Shown: positions 15,102 to 24,276 of the stretch, piece after piece
Position numbering within the stretch: the stretch's first letter is position 1
Layout: each line of letters opens with the position of its first letter
Source: CALABS01 sp050260775
GTDB lineage: Bacteria > Pseudomonadota > Alphaproteobacteria > Rhodospirillales > Magnetospirillaceae
Assembly: GCA_050260775.1 (NCBI GenBank)
Contig: JBLNCP010000014.1
Span: 1 to 64,000 of the forward strand
DNA: 64,000 nt
Direction of reading: 5' to 3'
Made by a program: the position numbers and the translations under genes
The notes under the pieces: model-generated
What the model saw: the letters and a program-made list of their open reading frames with translations, nothing else
What the model was told of the DNA's origin: nothing
Database searches by the model: none

Positions 15102-16243
15102 GGCGCCCCTCCCCGGCCCAGCACCAGGGCACAATTGCTGCCACCGAACGCGAAGGAGCTGGACAGCCCGGCCCGGCGGTCCGCCGACAGACGGGTGCCG
15201 GGCTTGGCCAGGGCGACGACCGGCAATTGCGGGTCGGCTACCCCGTCCCACAGATGCGGCGGGACCAGCCGGCCGGGGTTCCAGGCCTCGGACAGCGTGA
15301 GCCACAGGAAGGCCGCCTCGACGGCACCGGCGGCACCCAGCGTGTGGCCGGTCATCGCCTTGGTCGAACTGCACGGCATGGCCGCCCCGAACAGCGAATG
15401 CACCGCCCGGCACTCCATGGCGTCGTTGAGCGGCGTGGCCGTGCCATGCAGGTTGAGGTAGGCGATGTCGGCGGCCGACAGCCCGGCATCGTCGAGGGCG
15501 CCCCGCATCGCCGCCAGCGCACCGGCTCCGCTGGGATCGGGGGCGCTGACATGGTGCGCGTCCGAGGTTTCCGCCACCCCCAACAGCGCGATTTCGGCCG
15601 GCTCGGGGGTCAGCAAGAACAGGGCACCACCCTCGCCTATGGTGATGCCGTCGCGATTGACGCCGAAGGGGTTGCAGCCGGCGCGAGAGACCGATTCAAG
15701 TGAGGTGAACCCGGCCACGGTCAGCTTGCACAGGGTATCGGCGCCGCCGACCACCGCCGCATCGACCACGCCCTGCGCGATCAACCGGCGGGCGGCTGCG
15801 AAGGTCTTGGCGCTCGACGAACATGCGGTTGCCACCACATAGGCCGGCCCGGTGATCCCCAGTCGCCGGGCGACGAATTCGGCCGGGCTGCCGGTCTCCT
15901 GCTGGCGATAGCTGAAGCCGGCCGGCCACTGACCGGTAGCGCGGTGATGGGCCACCGCCGCCTCGCCCTCGGCGATCCCCGAGGTGCTGGTGCCCACGAC
16001 CACGGCGACGCGGTGGGGGCCGAAGCGGGCGACCAGGGCCCGGGCCTCGGCCTCGATCTCGGCCAACAGGGCGGCGAGCAGGCGGTTGTTGCGGCTTTCG
16101 CCGTCCAGGTCGGGCAGCGGGTCGGGAATGGCGCCGACCGGCAGCGGAACGCGGGCGCCCGCGAACAGCCGGGATACCGTCGCGGCCTTGCCGACACCGA
16201 GGCAGGACGCCACCGCCATGGCAGGGATGAACAGCGGAGTCAT
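15098..16243 (-). CDS. apeO: Aryl polyene beta-ketoacyl-ACP synthase (ApeO type)
   Basis: Ketosynthase of 381 residues with a full Cys-His-His site: Cys141 in VATACSSSAK, His266 in NLHGTATPLND, and Lys295/His300 in TKAMTGHTLGAAG. In the characterised pathway ApeO is the main elongating ketosynthase and pairs with the chain-length-factor-like ApeC. Its ATG overlaps the apeN stop (ATGA), and its stop overlaps the apeP GTG. The N-terminus is shorter than that of FabF, as usual for this branch. Confidence 0.92.
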   Translation of the reverse strand: MTPLFIPAMAVASCLGVGKAATVSRLFAGARVPLPVGAIPDPLPDLDGESRNNRLLAALLAEIEAEARALVARFGPHRVAVVVGTSTSGIAEGEAAVAHHRATGQWPAGFSYRQQETGSPAEFVARRLGITGPAYVVATACSSSAKTFAAARRLIAQGVVDAAVVGGADTLCKLTVAGFTSLESVSRAGCNPFGVNRDGITIGEGGALFLLTPEPAEIALLGVAETSDAHHVSAPDPSGAGALAAMRGALDDAGLSAADIAYLNLHGTATPLNDAMECRAVHSLFGAAMPCSSTKAMTGHTLGAAGAVEAAFLWLTLSEAWNPGRLVPPHLWDGVADPQLPVVALAKPGTRLSADRRAGLSSSFAFGGSNCALVLGRGGAP

Positions 16244-16806
16244 GGTGCCACCGCCAGCGAGCGGACCTCGATCTGGTAGCCCCAGCTGAGGTTGTCGAGC
16301 CGCGCGGTGCCGTTCCAGCGGTCGCCATCTTCGTAGCTGACCGCGATCAACTCGCGCCCATCCAGGCGGACCGAACGGCGCTGCGGGCCGTCTTCGACCA
16401 CCGCGCCGCTGGCGGCCAGGGCCTGTCTCAGCGCGGCCCCGGGCCAGTACAGCAGCACGATGTCGGCGAGCACGTTCTCGGGCCGCACCCCGTCGGGAAG
16501 CCAGGCCGCCCGCTCCACCGCCATACGCCCTTGGGCCCAGCGGATGGTCATGGCACGCCGGCCCAGCGGATCGGTGCCCACCATCACCAGCCCCTCGGGC
16601 GAGGCCGACAGCCGGCCCTCGAACACGAACACGTCCTCGCCGTGGCGGGCGGTCACCAGCTGGGCGGCATCGACGCTGCGGCCCAATTCGGCCGCCTCGG
16701 GCAGGCGCAAGGTCACCCCGGGGGCGACCGGCACGGCGTCGACCGTCGCAGGGGCGGCGGCGCAGCCGGACAGCAGGGCGAGCAAGGGCAAGAGGATCGT
16801 GCGCAT
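16240..16806 (-). CDS. apeN: DUF3261-type outer-membrane lipoprotein (ApeN-like)
   Basis: A 188-residue lipoprotein with signal peptide MRTILLPLLALLSGC and acylated Cys15 in LLSGC. The mature part is mostly beta-strand, containing VFEGRLSASPEGLVMVGTD and IVLLYWPGAALRQAL, as in DUF3261 proteins, which occur in aryl polyene clusters. The position between the MMPL exporter and apeO is the conserved one. Together with ApeL and ApeM it probably helps move the pigment lipid to the outer membrane; the exact role is unknown. Confidence 0.82.
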   Translation of the reverse strand: MRTILLPLLALLSGCAAAPATVDAVPVAPGVTLRLPEAAELGRSVDAAQLVTARHGEDVFVFEGRLSASPEGLVMVGTDPLGRRAMTIRWAQGRMAVERAAWLPDGVRPENVLADIVLLYWPGAALRQALAASGAVVEDGPQRRSVRLDGRELIAVSYEDGDRWNGTARLDNLSWGYQIEVRSLAVAP

Positions 16807-16825
16807 GCGGACGTGATACACGAGT

Positions 16826-19129
16826 TTATGCCCGCCCTCTACGCCTAGCACGAACATTCCCCGCCGACGGCGCAAGCAGGAAGGCAAGCCCCATCCCAAC
16901 CAGCATCACCGCCCCGAAGGAGCGCACGCCGGCCACGTGACTGAAGGCGAGCATGCCGAAGGACAGCGCGGTGGTCATGGTCGCAAGGCAGGTGGCCAGC
17001 ACTGTCACCACGTCCCGGCGGCCGTCGTCCTCGGCGCAGAACACGGCGAAGTCCACTCCGATGGACAAGACCAGCATCAGCGCCATGCTCGAGAAGAAGG
17101 TGAAGGGCAGCCCGACCAGGGCCAGCAGCAGCGGCGTCGCCACCACCGCGGATACCGGCGGCAGCATCACCCGGACGGCACCGAGCCAGCCATAGCGCAA
17201 GGCCAGAAGCGGAAGCATCAGCAGGGCCGATACAGCCAGCAGCGCCATGGCCCGCCAGCGATAAACCCCGAGCAGGACCGTGAGGTCACCCGTCGGGTCC
17301 ACGAAACGGACCCCATCCAGCCCCTCGGCGGCGCCACGCAGGGCGGCCAGATCGGAAGCGCCGTCCAGCGCCACCACGTGGCTCCCGGGAGCCAGCATCA
17401 GGGCAGGAAGCAGCGGCAACGCACCGGTGGCCACCACGTCGGCCGGCAGCAGAGGATGGCTGGCGGTGGCGGGGACCGAAGCCTCGGCCAATCCCAGCGA
17501 GGCGCGGAACGCCGGCAACGCCGGTTCGACCCGCTCCGCCACCAGGGCGGCATCGGCCCGCTGGCGTTTGGCCGAGGGCACGAACCCGGCCGGCGACCGC
17601 CACGCCGCCACGGCGCCATCCCGCTTCAGCGCGACAAGACGCTCGGCCAGTTCCTCCTCGCGCTGCAGCGCCGTCTCGTCATCGGCGGCGCTGACCAGGA
17701 AGAACTGGGTCGAACTCGCCAAGCCCATCAGGCGCTGGACCTCTACCTGCTCGGCGACGAGCGCGGGGTTCAAGTCCTGCTGGCGACGAACGTCGTCGTC
17801 GGCGCGGCCGAGCAGCGCCCCCGCCGCGCTGAGAGCGAGAAGCACGGCCGCCAGCGCACGGCGAGTGCCGGCGAGATCGGGCCGATCCCACAGCCGCCAG
17901 AGCGACAGAGCAACCGCCGCCAGCGCCGGGGGCAGCCGGCGCGGCCGGGCTCGGTCGCACAGGGGGAACCACAGCACCACCGACAGGAAAGTGGCGATTA
18001 GGCCGACCGCCGAGAACAGCGCCACCTGCCTGAGGCCCGGCAGCGGCGACAGGGCCAGTGCACCGTAGCCGATCAGGGTGGTCAGCAGCCCCATGACGAT
18101 GCCGGGCAGCACGTGGGCCAGTCGCTGGCGTGGGTCGGGCCGGTCGGCGAACACTTGGCTGGAATAATGGAGCCCGTAATCGACCGCGACGCCGATCAGG
18201 CTGGCGCCGAAGGTCATGGCGATCACGTGCAGTTCGCCGAACCACAGCAGCGACACCGAGAAGGCCGCGGCCATCCCCGCCAGCGTTGCCGCCACCGTCA
18301 GCAGCAGCGGCCCGGCCGAGCGAAACACCAGCAGGATCAGGGCGATTGTGCCGATGGTGGCGACGGTCCCCACCAGGGAGGTCTCGGCGATCGCCTCGGA
18401 GGCCCCGGCATGGGCATAAAACACCGCTCCCAGCCGCACGAGCCGCACCCCCGTGCCGGGCAGGTATTCAACGGCACGCTCGTAGGCGTCTACGAAGCGT
18501 TCCTGATCGGCCAGCGCAAAGGCGTCTCCGGACAGCCGGCCGCTGACCAGGACCCAGCTGACGCCGGCATCCTTTACGGTCGGCCAGCCCTCAACCAGGG
18601 CGAAACGGCTGGACGGTATCGGCAGGTCGGCAAGGAAGGCCGGAAAGGTGAGCAAGGGATCGGCCGACAGCAACTTGGCGTCGGCGATACCGCCAACCCC
18701 ATAGAGCTGGGACAACGCCCGCTGCCCCAGCTCATCCACCCTCCCCTCGGCAAGGGCGGCGCGGTCGGCCCGCGACAGCAGGCCGGCGCGGTGGGCGAAC
18801 ATCACTTCGCCGAGACGCTTCAGCGCATCGGCTGCGGGCACGTCGCCGGCCGGGTCCAACACCCCGTCCGTGACCAGGGCATCGCGCAATCCGGCCGCCG
18901 CCTGCCGGGCACGGGCCGGGTCCTCATGGCCGACCAGGATGACGACGCGCTGGGAAACCTGGCGACTGACGGCGGCCTTGGCTTCCGCCATTTGGGGATC
19001 GCGTTCTTCGACAGGCAGCAGGGCCATCAGATCGGTCTGCATGGGCAGGCCGTGGCGGGACACTACCGCCAGATGGACCGCCGCCACCGCCACCACGGCC
19101 AGCCACAGCAGCGCCGCAGCTCGCCTCAT
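16826..19129 (-). CDS. apeM: MMPL/RND-family exporter of the aryl polyene lipid
   Basis: Inner-membrane protein of 767 residues with two homologous halves, each one helix plus a large periplasmic loop followed by five helices. TM1 is at residues 5-25; helix clusters lie around residues 250-390 and 630-760. Charged residues typical of proton-driven MMPL proteins are visible in GVAVDYGLHYS and SIGVDFAVFCAEDD, where the Asp residues in the two halves are symmetric. The start overlaps the apeL stop (ATGA). Substrate assignment to the aryl polyene lipid comes from the operon. Confidence 0.9.
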   Translation of the reverse strand: MRRAAALLWLAVVAVAAVHLAVVSRHGLPMQTDLMALLPVEERDPQMAEAKAAVSRQVSQRVVILVGHEDPARARQAAAGLRDALVTDGVLDPAGDVPAADALKRLGEVMFAHRAGLLSRADRAALAEGRVDELGQRALSQLYGVGGIADAKLLSADPLLTFPAFLADLPIPSSRFALVEGWPTVKDAGVSWVLVSGRLSGDAFALADQERFVDAYERAVEYLPGTGVRLVRLGAVFYAHAGASEAIAETSLVGTVATIGTIALILLVFRSAGPLLLTVAATLAGMAAAFSVSLLWFGELHVIAMTFGASLIGVAVDYGLHYSSQVFADRPDPRQRLAHVLPGIVMGLLTTLIGYGALALSPLPGLRQVALFSAVGLIATFLSVVLWFPLCDRARPRRLPPALAAVALSLWRLWDRPDLAGTRRALAAVLLALSAAGALLGRADDDVRRQQDLNPALVAEQVEVQRLMGLASSTQFFLVSAADDETALQREEELAERLVALKRDGAVAAWRSPAGFVPSAKRQRADAALVAERVEPALPAFRASLGLAEASVPATASHPLLPADVVATGALPLLPALMLAPGSHVVALDGASDLAALRGAAEGLDGVRFVDPTGDLTVLLGVYRWRAMALLAVSALLMLPLLALRYGWLGAVRVMLPPVSAVVATPLLLALVGLPFTFFSSMALMLVLSIGVDFAVFCAEDDGRRDVVTVLATCLATMTTALSFGMLAFSHVAGVRSFGAVMLVGMGLAFLLAPSAGNVRARRRGRA

Positions 19130-19743
19130 CGACCAGCAGCCTCGAAGCCGGCAGCCTCGAAGCCGGCAGCCTCGAAAATCGCCACCTCGTCGGCCGTCAA
19201 CGGCGCGGTTGACACAGCCTGGTCACGGAACACCAAGTGGTCGTGATCGCCGTCAGGCTTGGCGATGTCGACCTCCTCGACGAAGCGCCCGACCTGCGCG
19301 GTGATGGCCTTGATCGGCTGGCCGTCTTCCCGGCGCGGCACCAGGGTGACGACGGGATCGGACTTCGTCACCGCGTACTCACGTTCGAGCGCCCGCCAGT
19401 CGCCGGCCATGGCACCGCCCATCATGTCGTAGAGCCTGGCCAGGAACGGGATCTTGGCGGAGGACAGCCGCATGGTCTCGCGGCCGCCGACACTTTGGAC
19501 GATGCCGGCGGGGGTGATTGCGGACACTACCGGAAAGGGCGTCTCACCGCGCCAGATCAGCCCCTTGCCAGGGGCCAGCAGGAACGAGCCTTCCGAGCGG
19601 ACCGGCTTGTCGAAGCCCTTGAGGAAGCGCTCCTGCACGAAACGGCCGCGCAGCACCTCGCCCGGCTTCAAGGCCGGCGGGGGCTCGCCGGCCTGAGCGG
19701 CGCCCGACAGGATCATCGCGATGGCGAAGACGAGGCGCTTCAC
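19126..19743 (-). CDS. apeL: LolA-like periplasmic carrier protein (ApeL type)
   Basis: A 205-residue secreted protein with a signal peptide (MILSGAAQAG). The pattern GEVLRGRFVQERFLKGFDKP, then SEGSFLLAPGKGLIWRGETPFP, matches the LolA/LolB-like domain found in aryl polyene clusters, which shields a lipid crossing the periplasm. The C-terminus is unusual: it ends in GFEAAGFEAAGR, produced by a short tandem DNA repeat next to the apeM start. It starts at a GTG overlapping the apeK stop (GTGA). Confidence 0.85.
   Translation of the reverse strand: MKRLVFAIAMILSGAAQAGEPPPALKPGEVLRGRFVQERFLKGFDKPVRSEGSFLLAPGKGLIWRGETPFPVVSAITPAGIVQSVGGRETMRLSSAKIPFLARLYDMMGGAMAGDWRALEREYAVTKSDPVVTLVPRREDGQPIKAITAQVGRFVEEVDIAKPDGDHDHLVFRDQAVSTAPLTADEVAIFEAAGFEAAGFEAAGR
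19137..19176. repeat. 15-base tandem repeat in the 3' end of apeL
   Basis: The unit CAGCCTCGAAGCCGG occurs twice in full (19137-19151 and 19152-19166) with a ten-base partial third copy. On the coding strand it adds FEAAG repeats to the C-terminus of ApeL. Because the unit is 15 bases, copy-number changes keep the frame. The repeat ends eight bases from the apeM start codon. Confidence 0.85.
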
Positions 19744-20147
19744 AGCTTGGCCCTCACCCGGTCCTGCAGGGCGGCGGGGCTTTCCAGGCACAGGTCCATG
19801 GTCTTGGCATCGACCGCGACCTGGGTGGTCTGCGCCTTGGTCAACACCTCGCCCGACTGGGCATCGGTGATGCGGTAGTCGATGCGCAGGCGGTTCTCGT
19901 ATTCCGCCAAAGTCGCCGTCACCCGGATGCGCTGGCCGAAGCGGCAGGGGCGCACGTATTTGAGGCGCATGTCCACGATCGGCCACATGAAGCCGGAATC
20001 CGCCATCTCCGGGTAGTTATAGCCGATCGCATCAAGCAGGGCGCAACGCGCCTCTTCGAGGTAGCGCGCATAATTGCCGTGCCACACCACCTGCATCGGG
20101 TCGAGGTCGAAGAACTGGACCTGGATCGTCACTTCGGCCGAGATCAT
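19740..20147 (-). CDS. apeK: Acyl-CoA/ACP thioesterase, 4-hydroxybenzoyl-CoA thioesterase family
   Basis: A 135-residue hotdog thioesterase. The family motif FFDLDPMQVVWHGNYARYLEEAR carries the catalytic Asp (D16) and the H-G-N-Y segment; the core WHGNYARYLEEAR is diagnostic. It probably edits or releases acyl chains during aryl polyene assembly. It starts with ATG overlapping the apeJ stop and ends in the GTG of apeL. Confidence 0.88.
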   Translation of the reverse strand: MISAEVTIQVQFFDLDPMQVVWHGNYARYLEEARCALLDAIGYNYPEMADSGFMWPIVDMRLKYVRPCRFGQRIRVTATLAEYENRLRIDYRITDAQSGEVLTKAQTTQVAVDAKTMDLCLESPAALQDRVRAKL

Positions 20148-21796
20148 TGTTGCTGCCCCTGCGCCCAGAAGTCGAAGAAGTTGTACCATTGCAACGGGTG
20201 GCGCCGGCAGTGGTCTTCCAGCCGCGCGGCGTAGCCGGCGGCCAATGCCGCTATGGCCTCGGTGCGGCGGCCCCGCGGCAGTTCCACCCGGTCGGCAAGG
20301 GTTTGCAAGGCCATTCGCCAGCGTCCCGGGCTGTCCCGCCAGCAGAACAGGAGGCGCACCGGACAGCCAAGCACCGATGCCAGGACGTAGGGACCCTGCG
20401 AGAACGGCGCGTCCTGGCCCAGGAACGGCGCCATCACCACCCGTCCGGCTGAGAGTACCGGAACACGGTCGCCGGCGATGGCAACCCACTCGCCCCGTTC
20501 GACCCGCTCCTTGAGCTGAATGGAGATCTCCGGGCCGATCTCAGTCACTTGGATCAGCCGCATGGCCGCCTCGGGCCGGAACTGACGCAGCACGCGGTTG
20601 AAGTTCTCGGCATGCCGGGTATGCACCAGCACGGTCAGCCGGTCGCGAAGGCCCGGGGCCATCAGTGCCCGGGCGACCTCGGGATTGCCATGGTGCGAGA
20701 CGATCAGTACGGCACCGCGCGGGTCGGCGGCGGCCGCCGCAAGATCCCCGGGCGCCTCCACCACCAGCGAGTCCGAGGGCATCGCCCCGCTCCAAGCGGC
20801 GACGGTGTCGAGGCCCTTGCCGGCGAAGTCGATGAAGTGGCGCAGCCCGTCGAGCCGGGTGGGCTGGCGCCCCAGCGCGCGCCCGAGGACATCGCGTGAC
20901 GCGCGACGCTGCTCGGTTCCGCTTAGATAGAAGTACAGCACCACCGGGGCCAGCAGCGCCATGCAGGCCCGGCGGCCCAGCAGGCGATAGGTCGCGGCGG
21001 TCAGCGCCAGCCCCCACCAGGCGCCACGCTCGGCCAGGCCGGCCCAGTGGGAGGGGCCGTCGGTCGCCGGCGGCCGATGGGCCAGGATACGCGGCAGGCG
21101 CAACAGCATGGTGGCGACGAGCCTGGTGTGCATCCAGCTGATGCGCAGATTGTCGCGCAGAACATCGAAATTCGAGGTGTTTCCCGCCGGATAGGTCACC
21201 CGGACCGGCACCATCACCGGCGCCACGCCGCGCCAGAACAGCCGCACCATGATGTCGGTGTCGAAGTCCATGCGGGCGCCGACCGTCTCTTCCGCCAGCA
21301 ATGCCGTACAGGCGGCCAGGGGATAGACCCGGAAACCGCACATGCTGTCGGTGATGCGCAACGACAGGGTTTCGACGAACACCCACAGATGAGTGATCCA
21401 ACGGCCGATCTTGCGCGAGGTCGGAATGCTGTCGTCATAGACGGGGGCACCGCTGACGAGCGCCTCGGGATGACGGCGGGCCGCCTCCAACAGGGTGCGG
21501 AGCGCCGCGGCATCGTGCTGGCCATCAGCGTCAACCTGCACCACGTGCGTGAAGCCGGCCTCGGCCGCCATCCGGAAACCTTCGGTCACCGCGACGCCCT
21601 TGCCCTGGTTCACCGCCAGGCGATGGACGGTCACGTCCGCGGCGGCGAGGCCGGCGATGGCGGACGCGGCGGGCTCGTCGCTGCCGTCATCGATCACAAA
21701 CACCGACAGGCCGTGCGCGCGGAGACCCTCGATCACCGCTGGCAGCGCCAGATGGTGGTTGCGGCTGGGGACCACGGCGCAGGCGCGGAAACTCAT
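20144..21796 (-). CDS. apeJ: Glycosyltransferase 2 fused to LpxL-like acyltransferase (ApeJ type)
   Basis: A 550-residue two-domain protein. Residues 1-240 are a family 2 glycosyltransferase (VIDDGSDEP, then VDADGQHD with the DxD metal site, and MDFDTDIMVRLFWRG). A hydrophobic linker follows, and from about residue 320 there is a lysophospholipid/LpxL-type acyltransferase with VSHHGNPEVARAL (the H-x4-E motif) and GDRVPVLSAGR. The same fusion is found in aryl polyene clusters, where it probably builds or attaches the lipid anchor. The start MSFRACAVVPS overlaps the apeI stop. Confidence 0.88.
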   Translation of the reverse strand: MSFRACAVVPSRNHHLALPAVIEGLRAHGLSVFVIDDGSDEPAASAIAGLAAADVTVHRLAVNQGKGVAVTEGFRMAAEAGFTHVVQVDADGQHDAAALRTLLEAARRHPEALVSGAPVYDDSIPTSRKIGRWITHLWVFVETLSLRITDSMCGFRVYPLAACTALLAEETVGARMDFDTDIMVRLFWRGVAPVMVPVRVTYPAGNTSNFDVLRDNLRISWMHTRLVATMLLRLPRILAHRPPATDGPSHWAGLAERGAWWGLALTAATYRLLGRRACMALLAPVVLYFYLSGTEQRRASRDVLGRALGRQPTRLDGLRHFIDFAGKGLDTVAAWSGAMPSDSLVVEAPGDLAAAAADPRGAVLIVSHHGNPEVARALMAPGLRDRLTVLVHTRHAENFNRVLRQFRPEAAMRLIQVTEIGPEISIQLKERVERGEWVAIAGDRVPVLSAGRVVMAPFLGQDAPFSQGPYVLASVLGCPVRLLFCWRDSPGRWRMALQTLADRVELPRGRRTEAIAALAAGYAARLEDHCRRHPLQWYNFFDFWAQGQQQ

Positions 21797-22149
21797 GACA
21801 CGTCCAGGGTGATCTGGCCCGACGAGCACGGCTGGCCGCCGCGGCGGTATTCAAAGGTCAGACGGTGCTTGGCGGGAACGTGGGACAGCGCCAACGTCAG
21901 TCGATCGCCCGGCCCCACCGTCGCCTTGTACTTGACCTGGAACTGCCGCACCGCCACCCGGTCGAGACCGAGATGGGCCGTGGCCAGATCGATCGCCCAA
22001 TCCAGCTGCACCACCCCGGGCAGGATGGGATGGCCGGGAAAGTGGCCCTGAAACCACCAAAGGTCCGGAGGGATCACCAGGTCGAGTTCGACGCCCGCCT
22101 CGGTCGGGCGGACGGCCTCGATGGCGGGCAGGCGCGGCGGCGCGGTCAT
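21793..22149 (-). CDS. apeI: 3-hydroxyacyl-ACP dehydratase (ApeI type)
   Basis: A 118-residue FabA/FabZ-like hotdog protein. FQGHFPGHPILPGVVQLDWA contains the catalytic His in H-F-P-G-H-P and the acidic residue (Asp) on the following helix. It removes water from the 3-hydroxyacyl intermediate to make each double bond of the polyene, probably as a complex with ApeP. It overlaps apeH and apeJ by four bases each (ATGA). Confidence 0.9.
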   Translation of the reverse strand: MTAPPRLPAIEAVRPTEAGVELDLVIPPDLWWFQGHFPGHPILPGVVQLDWAIDLATAHLGLDRVAVRQFQVKYKATVGPGDRLTLALSHVPAKHRLTFEYRRGGQPCSSGQITLDVS

Positions 22150-23486
22150 TGCGGGACCTCATCGAACAGGGCGGCGACCAGCGCCTGGCTGCGCTTGCCC
22201 ATGGCCGTCTCGGGAATCGCGTCGACGAAGCGCCAGCGGCGCGGCCTGGTCAGCGGCTCCAGGCGGTCGGCGAGAGCGGCACGCAGCAGACGACCGAAAC
22301 GGAACGAGCCCAGGCGATCGAGTTCGGCGCGTCCCGCCGGCGATGGCACTACCACCGCGGCCACTTCGTCGCGCGTCCCCGACAAGGCGATTGCGGCAAC
22401 GTCGGCGACCTGGGGCAGCGCCATCAGCGCGGCCTCGACCTGGGGCAGACTGACGCGCTTGCCCTCGATCTTCACCACCCGGTCGGCCCGGCCGAGCAGG
22501 GAAAATCCGCCGTCGAGAGAAAGATCGATCCGGTCTTCGGTCGCGACCCAGTCCTCGGCACCAATCCAGGGCAAGCGTACCGACAGGCGGCCGTCGTCCT
22601 CACGCCGGATCCCGGCCCCGGGCAGGGCCCGCCAAGGGGCATCGGGTGTCTCTTGCCTGCGAGTGGCGATGGCGCCGCTTTCGGTGCTGCCATAGATCTC
22701 GGTCGGCAGCACGCCGAAAACCCGCAGGCACTCGCGTGCAGCGGCCGGGGGCAGCGGTGCCCCCGCCGACAGGACCAAGCGGGGCCGGCTCTCGACCGGG
22801 TCGAAACCGCCCAGGCGGGAGAGATGGGCCGGGCTGGAAACCACCGTGGCATCGGGGGAGAGTTCAGCCAGCAGGCTTTCCCACACCTCATGCAGGGTTG
22901 CCGAAAACGGCCGCCCCGCGGCCATGGGCCACAGCACCCGGAAGGTCAGCCCGTAGACGTGCTGATGCGGCACCGTCGCCAGTGCCGGCCCCAGGGCGCC
23001 GCCCCAGACTCCGTCCAGCATCGCCGCTTCGGCCTCGAACTGCGCCAGGGTCCGAGCGACCCGCTTGGGCTGGCTGGTCGTGCCTGAGGTGAAGAAGTCC
23101 AGATGCACCTCGTCCGCGGCCAGCCGCGTCAACGGAACCCCATCCCCTCCCCGCCCCGGCACCACGGCCCTCGGCAGGGTCGGATCGTCGGTCACCAAGG
23201 TGTCCCAGGCCCCGGACAAATCGGCCAGGATTGCGTGCTGGCCCGAGGGCGGCACCACGATCGCGGCCCCGGCATGGGCGAGGGCCAGCAGGCCGACGGC
23301 AAACAGATAGGCGTCGGCACACACGAGGCCGCCACGGCGGCAGCCGGCGGCCCGCAGCGCGCCGACGGTGGCGGCGACATCGGCGCGCAGGCGGGCAAAG
23401 GAGATGACCTCCCCGCCCCTCCGGGCCACAGGATGGTCGTCGGCGCGGCCCGCGGCCAACAGGATGGACGGCGGCAGCCAGATCAT
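22146..23486 (-). CDS. apeH: Acyl-AMP ligase of aryl polyene synthesis
   Basis: Adenylating enzyme of 446 residues (ANL superfamily) that loads the aromatic starter, probably 4-hydroxybenzoate, onto ACP. The P-loop is FTSGTTSQPKRV, the aromatic/AMP motif YGSTESGAI, and the hinge GRADRVVKIEGKRV; a C-terminal catalytic Lys is present in MGKRSQ. The starter specificity cannot be read by eye. It overlaps apeG and apeI by four bases. Confidence 0.9.
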   Translation of the reverse strand: MIWLPPSILLAAGRADDHPVARRGGEVISFARLRADVAATVGALRAAGCRRGGLVCADAYLFAVGLLALAHAGAAIVVPPSGQHAILADLSGAWDTLVTDDPTLPRAVVPGRGGDGVPLTRLAADEVHLDFFTSGTTSQPKRVARTLAQFEAEAAMLDGVWGGALGPALATVPHQHVYGLTFRVLWPMAAGRPFSATLHEVWESLLAELSPDATVVSSPAHLSRLGGFDPVESRPRLVLSAGAPLPPAAARECLRVFGVLPTEIYGSTESGAIATRRQETPDAPWRALPGAGIRREDDGRLSVRLPWIGAEDWVATEDRIDLSLDGGFSLLGRADRVVKIEGKRVSLPQVEAALMALPQVADVAAIALSGTRDEVAAVVVPSPAGRAELDRLGSFRFGRLLRAALADRLEPLTRPRRWRFVDAIPETAMGKRSQALVAALFDEVPQ

Positions 23487-24049
23487 CGGCGCACCCGGCG
23501 GCGCACCAGCCACTCGGCCAGGAACAGCGCCCCCATCAGGAGATAAGACAGCAGCCCGTTATAGAGGGCCCACATCCACGTATCCGCCCACAGGGCGGTA
23601 GCGGCAGAGATGGCGGCGTTGGCGACCAGGAACAGGCACCACACCAGCGATACCCGGCGCATGTAGGTGCGGGCGCCGGGCGACGGCGCCGGCTCCGCAA
23701 GGCTGGCGAAGAGTTCGACCAGGCTGGGCGGGCGGACCAGCGACAGGGCGAAGGCGGCGGCAAAGGCGAGGCTCATGGCCACCGGATAGGCCTTGGCGGC
23801 CACACCGGCATCGACCACCGCCAGCCCTGCGGTGGCGATGGCTGCCGTGACCAGCGGCGGCAACAGGGGGCGGGCGGTCGCGGCGCCGCGCACCAGCGCG
23901 ATGCGGGCACCCACCAAAGCCAACGCCATCAACACCAGCGCGGCCGACGGGACCCGCCCCAACGCAAAGTAGACCACGAACGGGTAGGCGACCCCGAGGG
24001 TACCCAGGGTTAGAGTGGCGGCAGTAGCCTTATTCGACGAAGAGGTCAT
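23483..24049 (-). CDS. apeG: ApeG-like polytopic membrane protein
   Basis: A 188-residue membrane protein with five to six predicted helices and a basic C-terminus (LVRRRVRR). The segment WMWALYNGLLSYLLMGALFLAEW matches the COG4648-type protein found between the ACPs and the ligase in aryl polyene clusters; its core is YNGLLSYLLMG. The function is unknown. The start overlaps the apeF stop by 20 bases. Confidence 0.82.
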   Translation of the reverse strand: MTSSSNKATAATLTLGTLGVAYPFVVYFALGRVPSAALVLMALALVGARIALVRGAATARPLLPPLVTAAIATAGLAVVDAGVAAKAYPVAMSLAFAAAFALSLVRPPSLVELFASLAEPAPSPGARTYMRRVSLVWCLFLVANAAISAATALWADTWMWALYNGLLSYLLMGALFLAEWLVRRRVRR

Positions 24050-24275
24050 GGACGCGGTCGACGACATCACCGACGGTCCGCACGGTCTTGAACTGGTCGG
24101 GTTTGATCTTCTTGCCGGTCAGCTCCTGCAGTTTCACCACCAGGTCGACGGCATCGATGCTGTCGAGGTCGAGATCCTCGAACAACTTGGCCTCAAGCGT
24201 GATCGCCTCCGCCGGCACTTCGAACAGTTCCTGCAAGTACCCCGACAAGGTCGTGAATATTTCGTCGCGGGTCAT
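24030..24275 (-). CDS. apeF: Acyl carrier protein (ApeF type)
   Basis: An 81-residue acidic ACP with the phosphopantetheine site Ser39 in DLDLDSIDAVDLVVKL. The start MTRDEIFTTLSGYL follows the apeE stop by one base, so the ACPs are co-translated. It carries intermediates of the polyene. The divergent PPTase at 26071 could convert it to the holo form. Confidence 0.93.
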   Translation of the reverse strand: MTRDEIFTTLSGYLQELFEVPAEAITLEAKLFEDLDLDSIDAVDLVVKLQELTGKKIKPDQFKTVRTVGDVVDRVHDLFVE

Positions 24276-24276
24276 C

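Noticed and set aside
17765..17785. A match to the tRNA-Met T-arm (GGGGTTCAAGTCC) inside apeM
   Set aside because: Only 13 bases, inside a conserved coding region; chance match rather than an attachment site.
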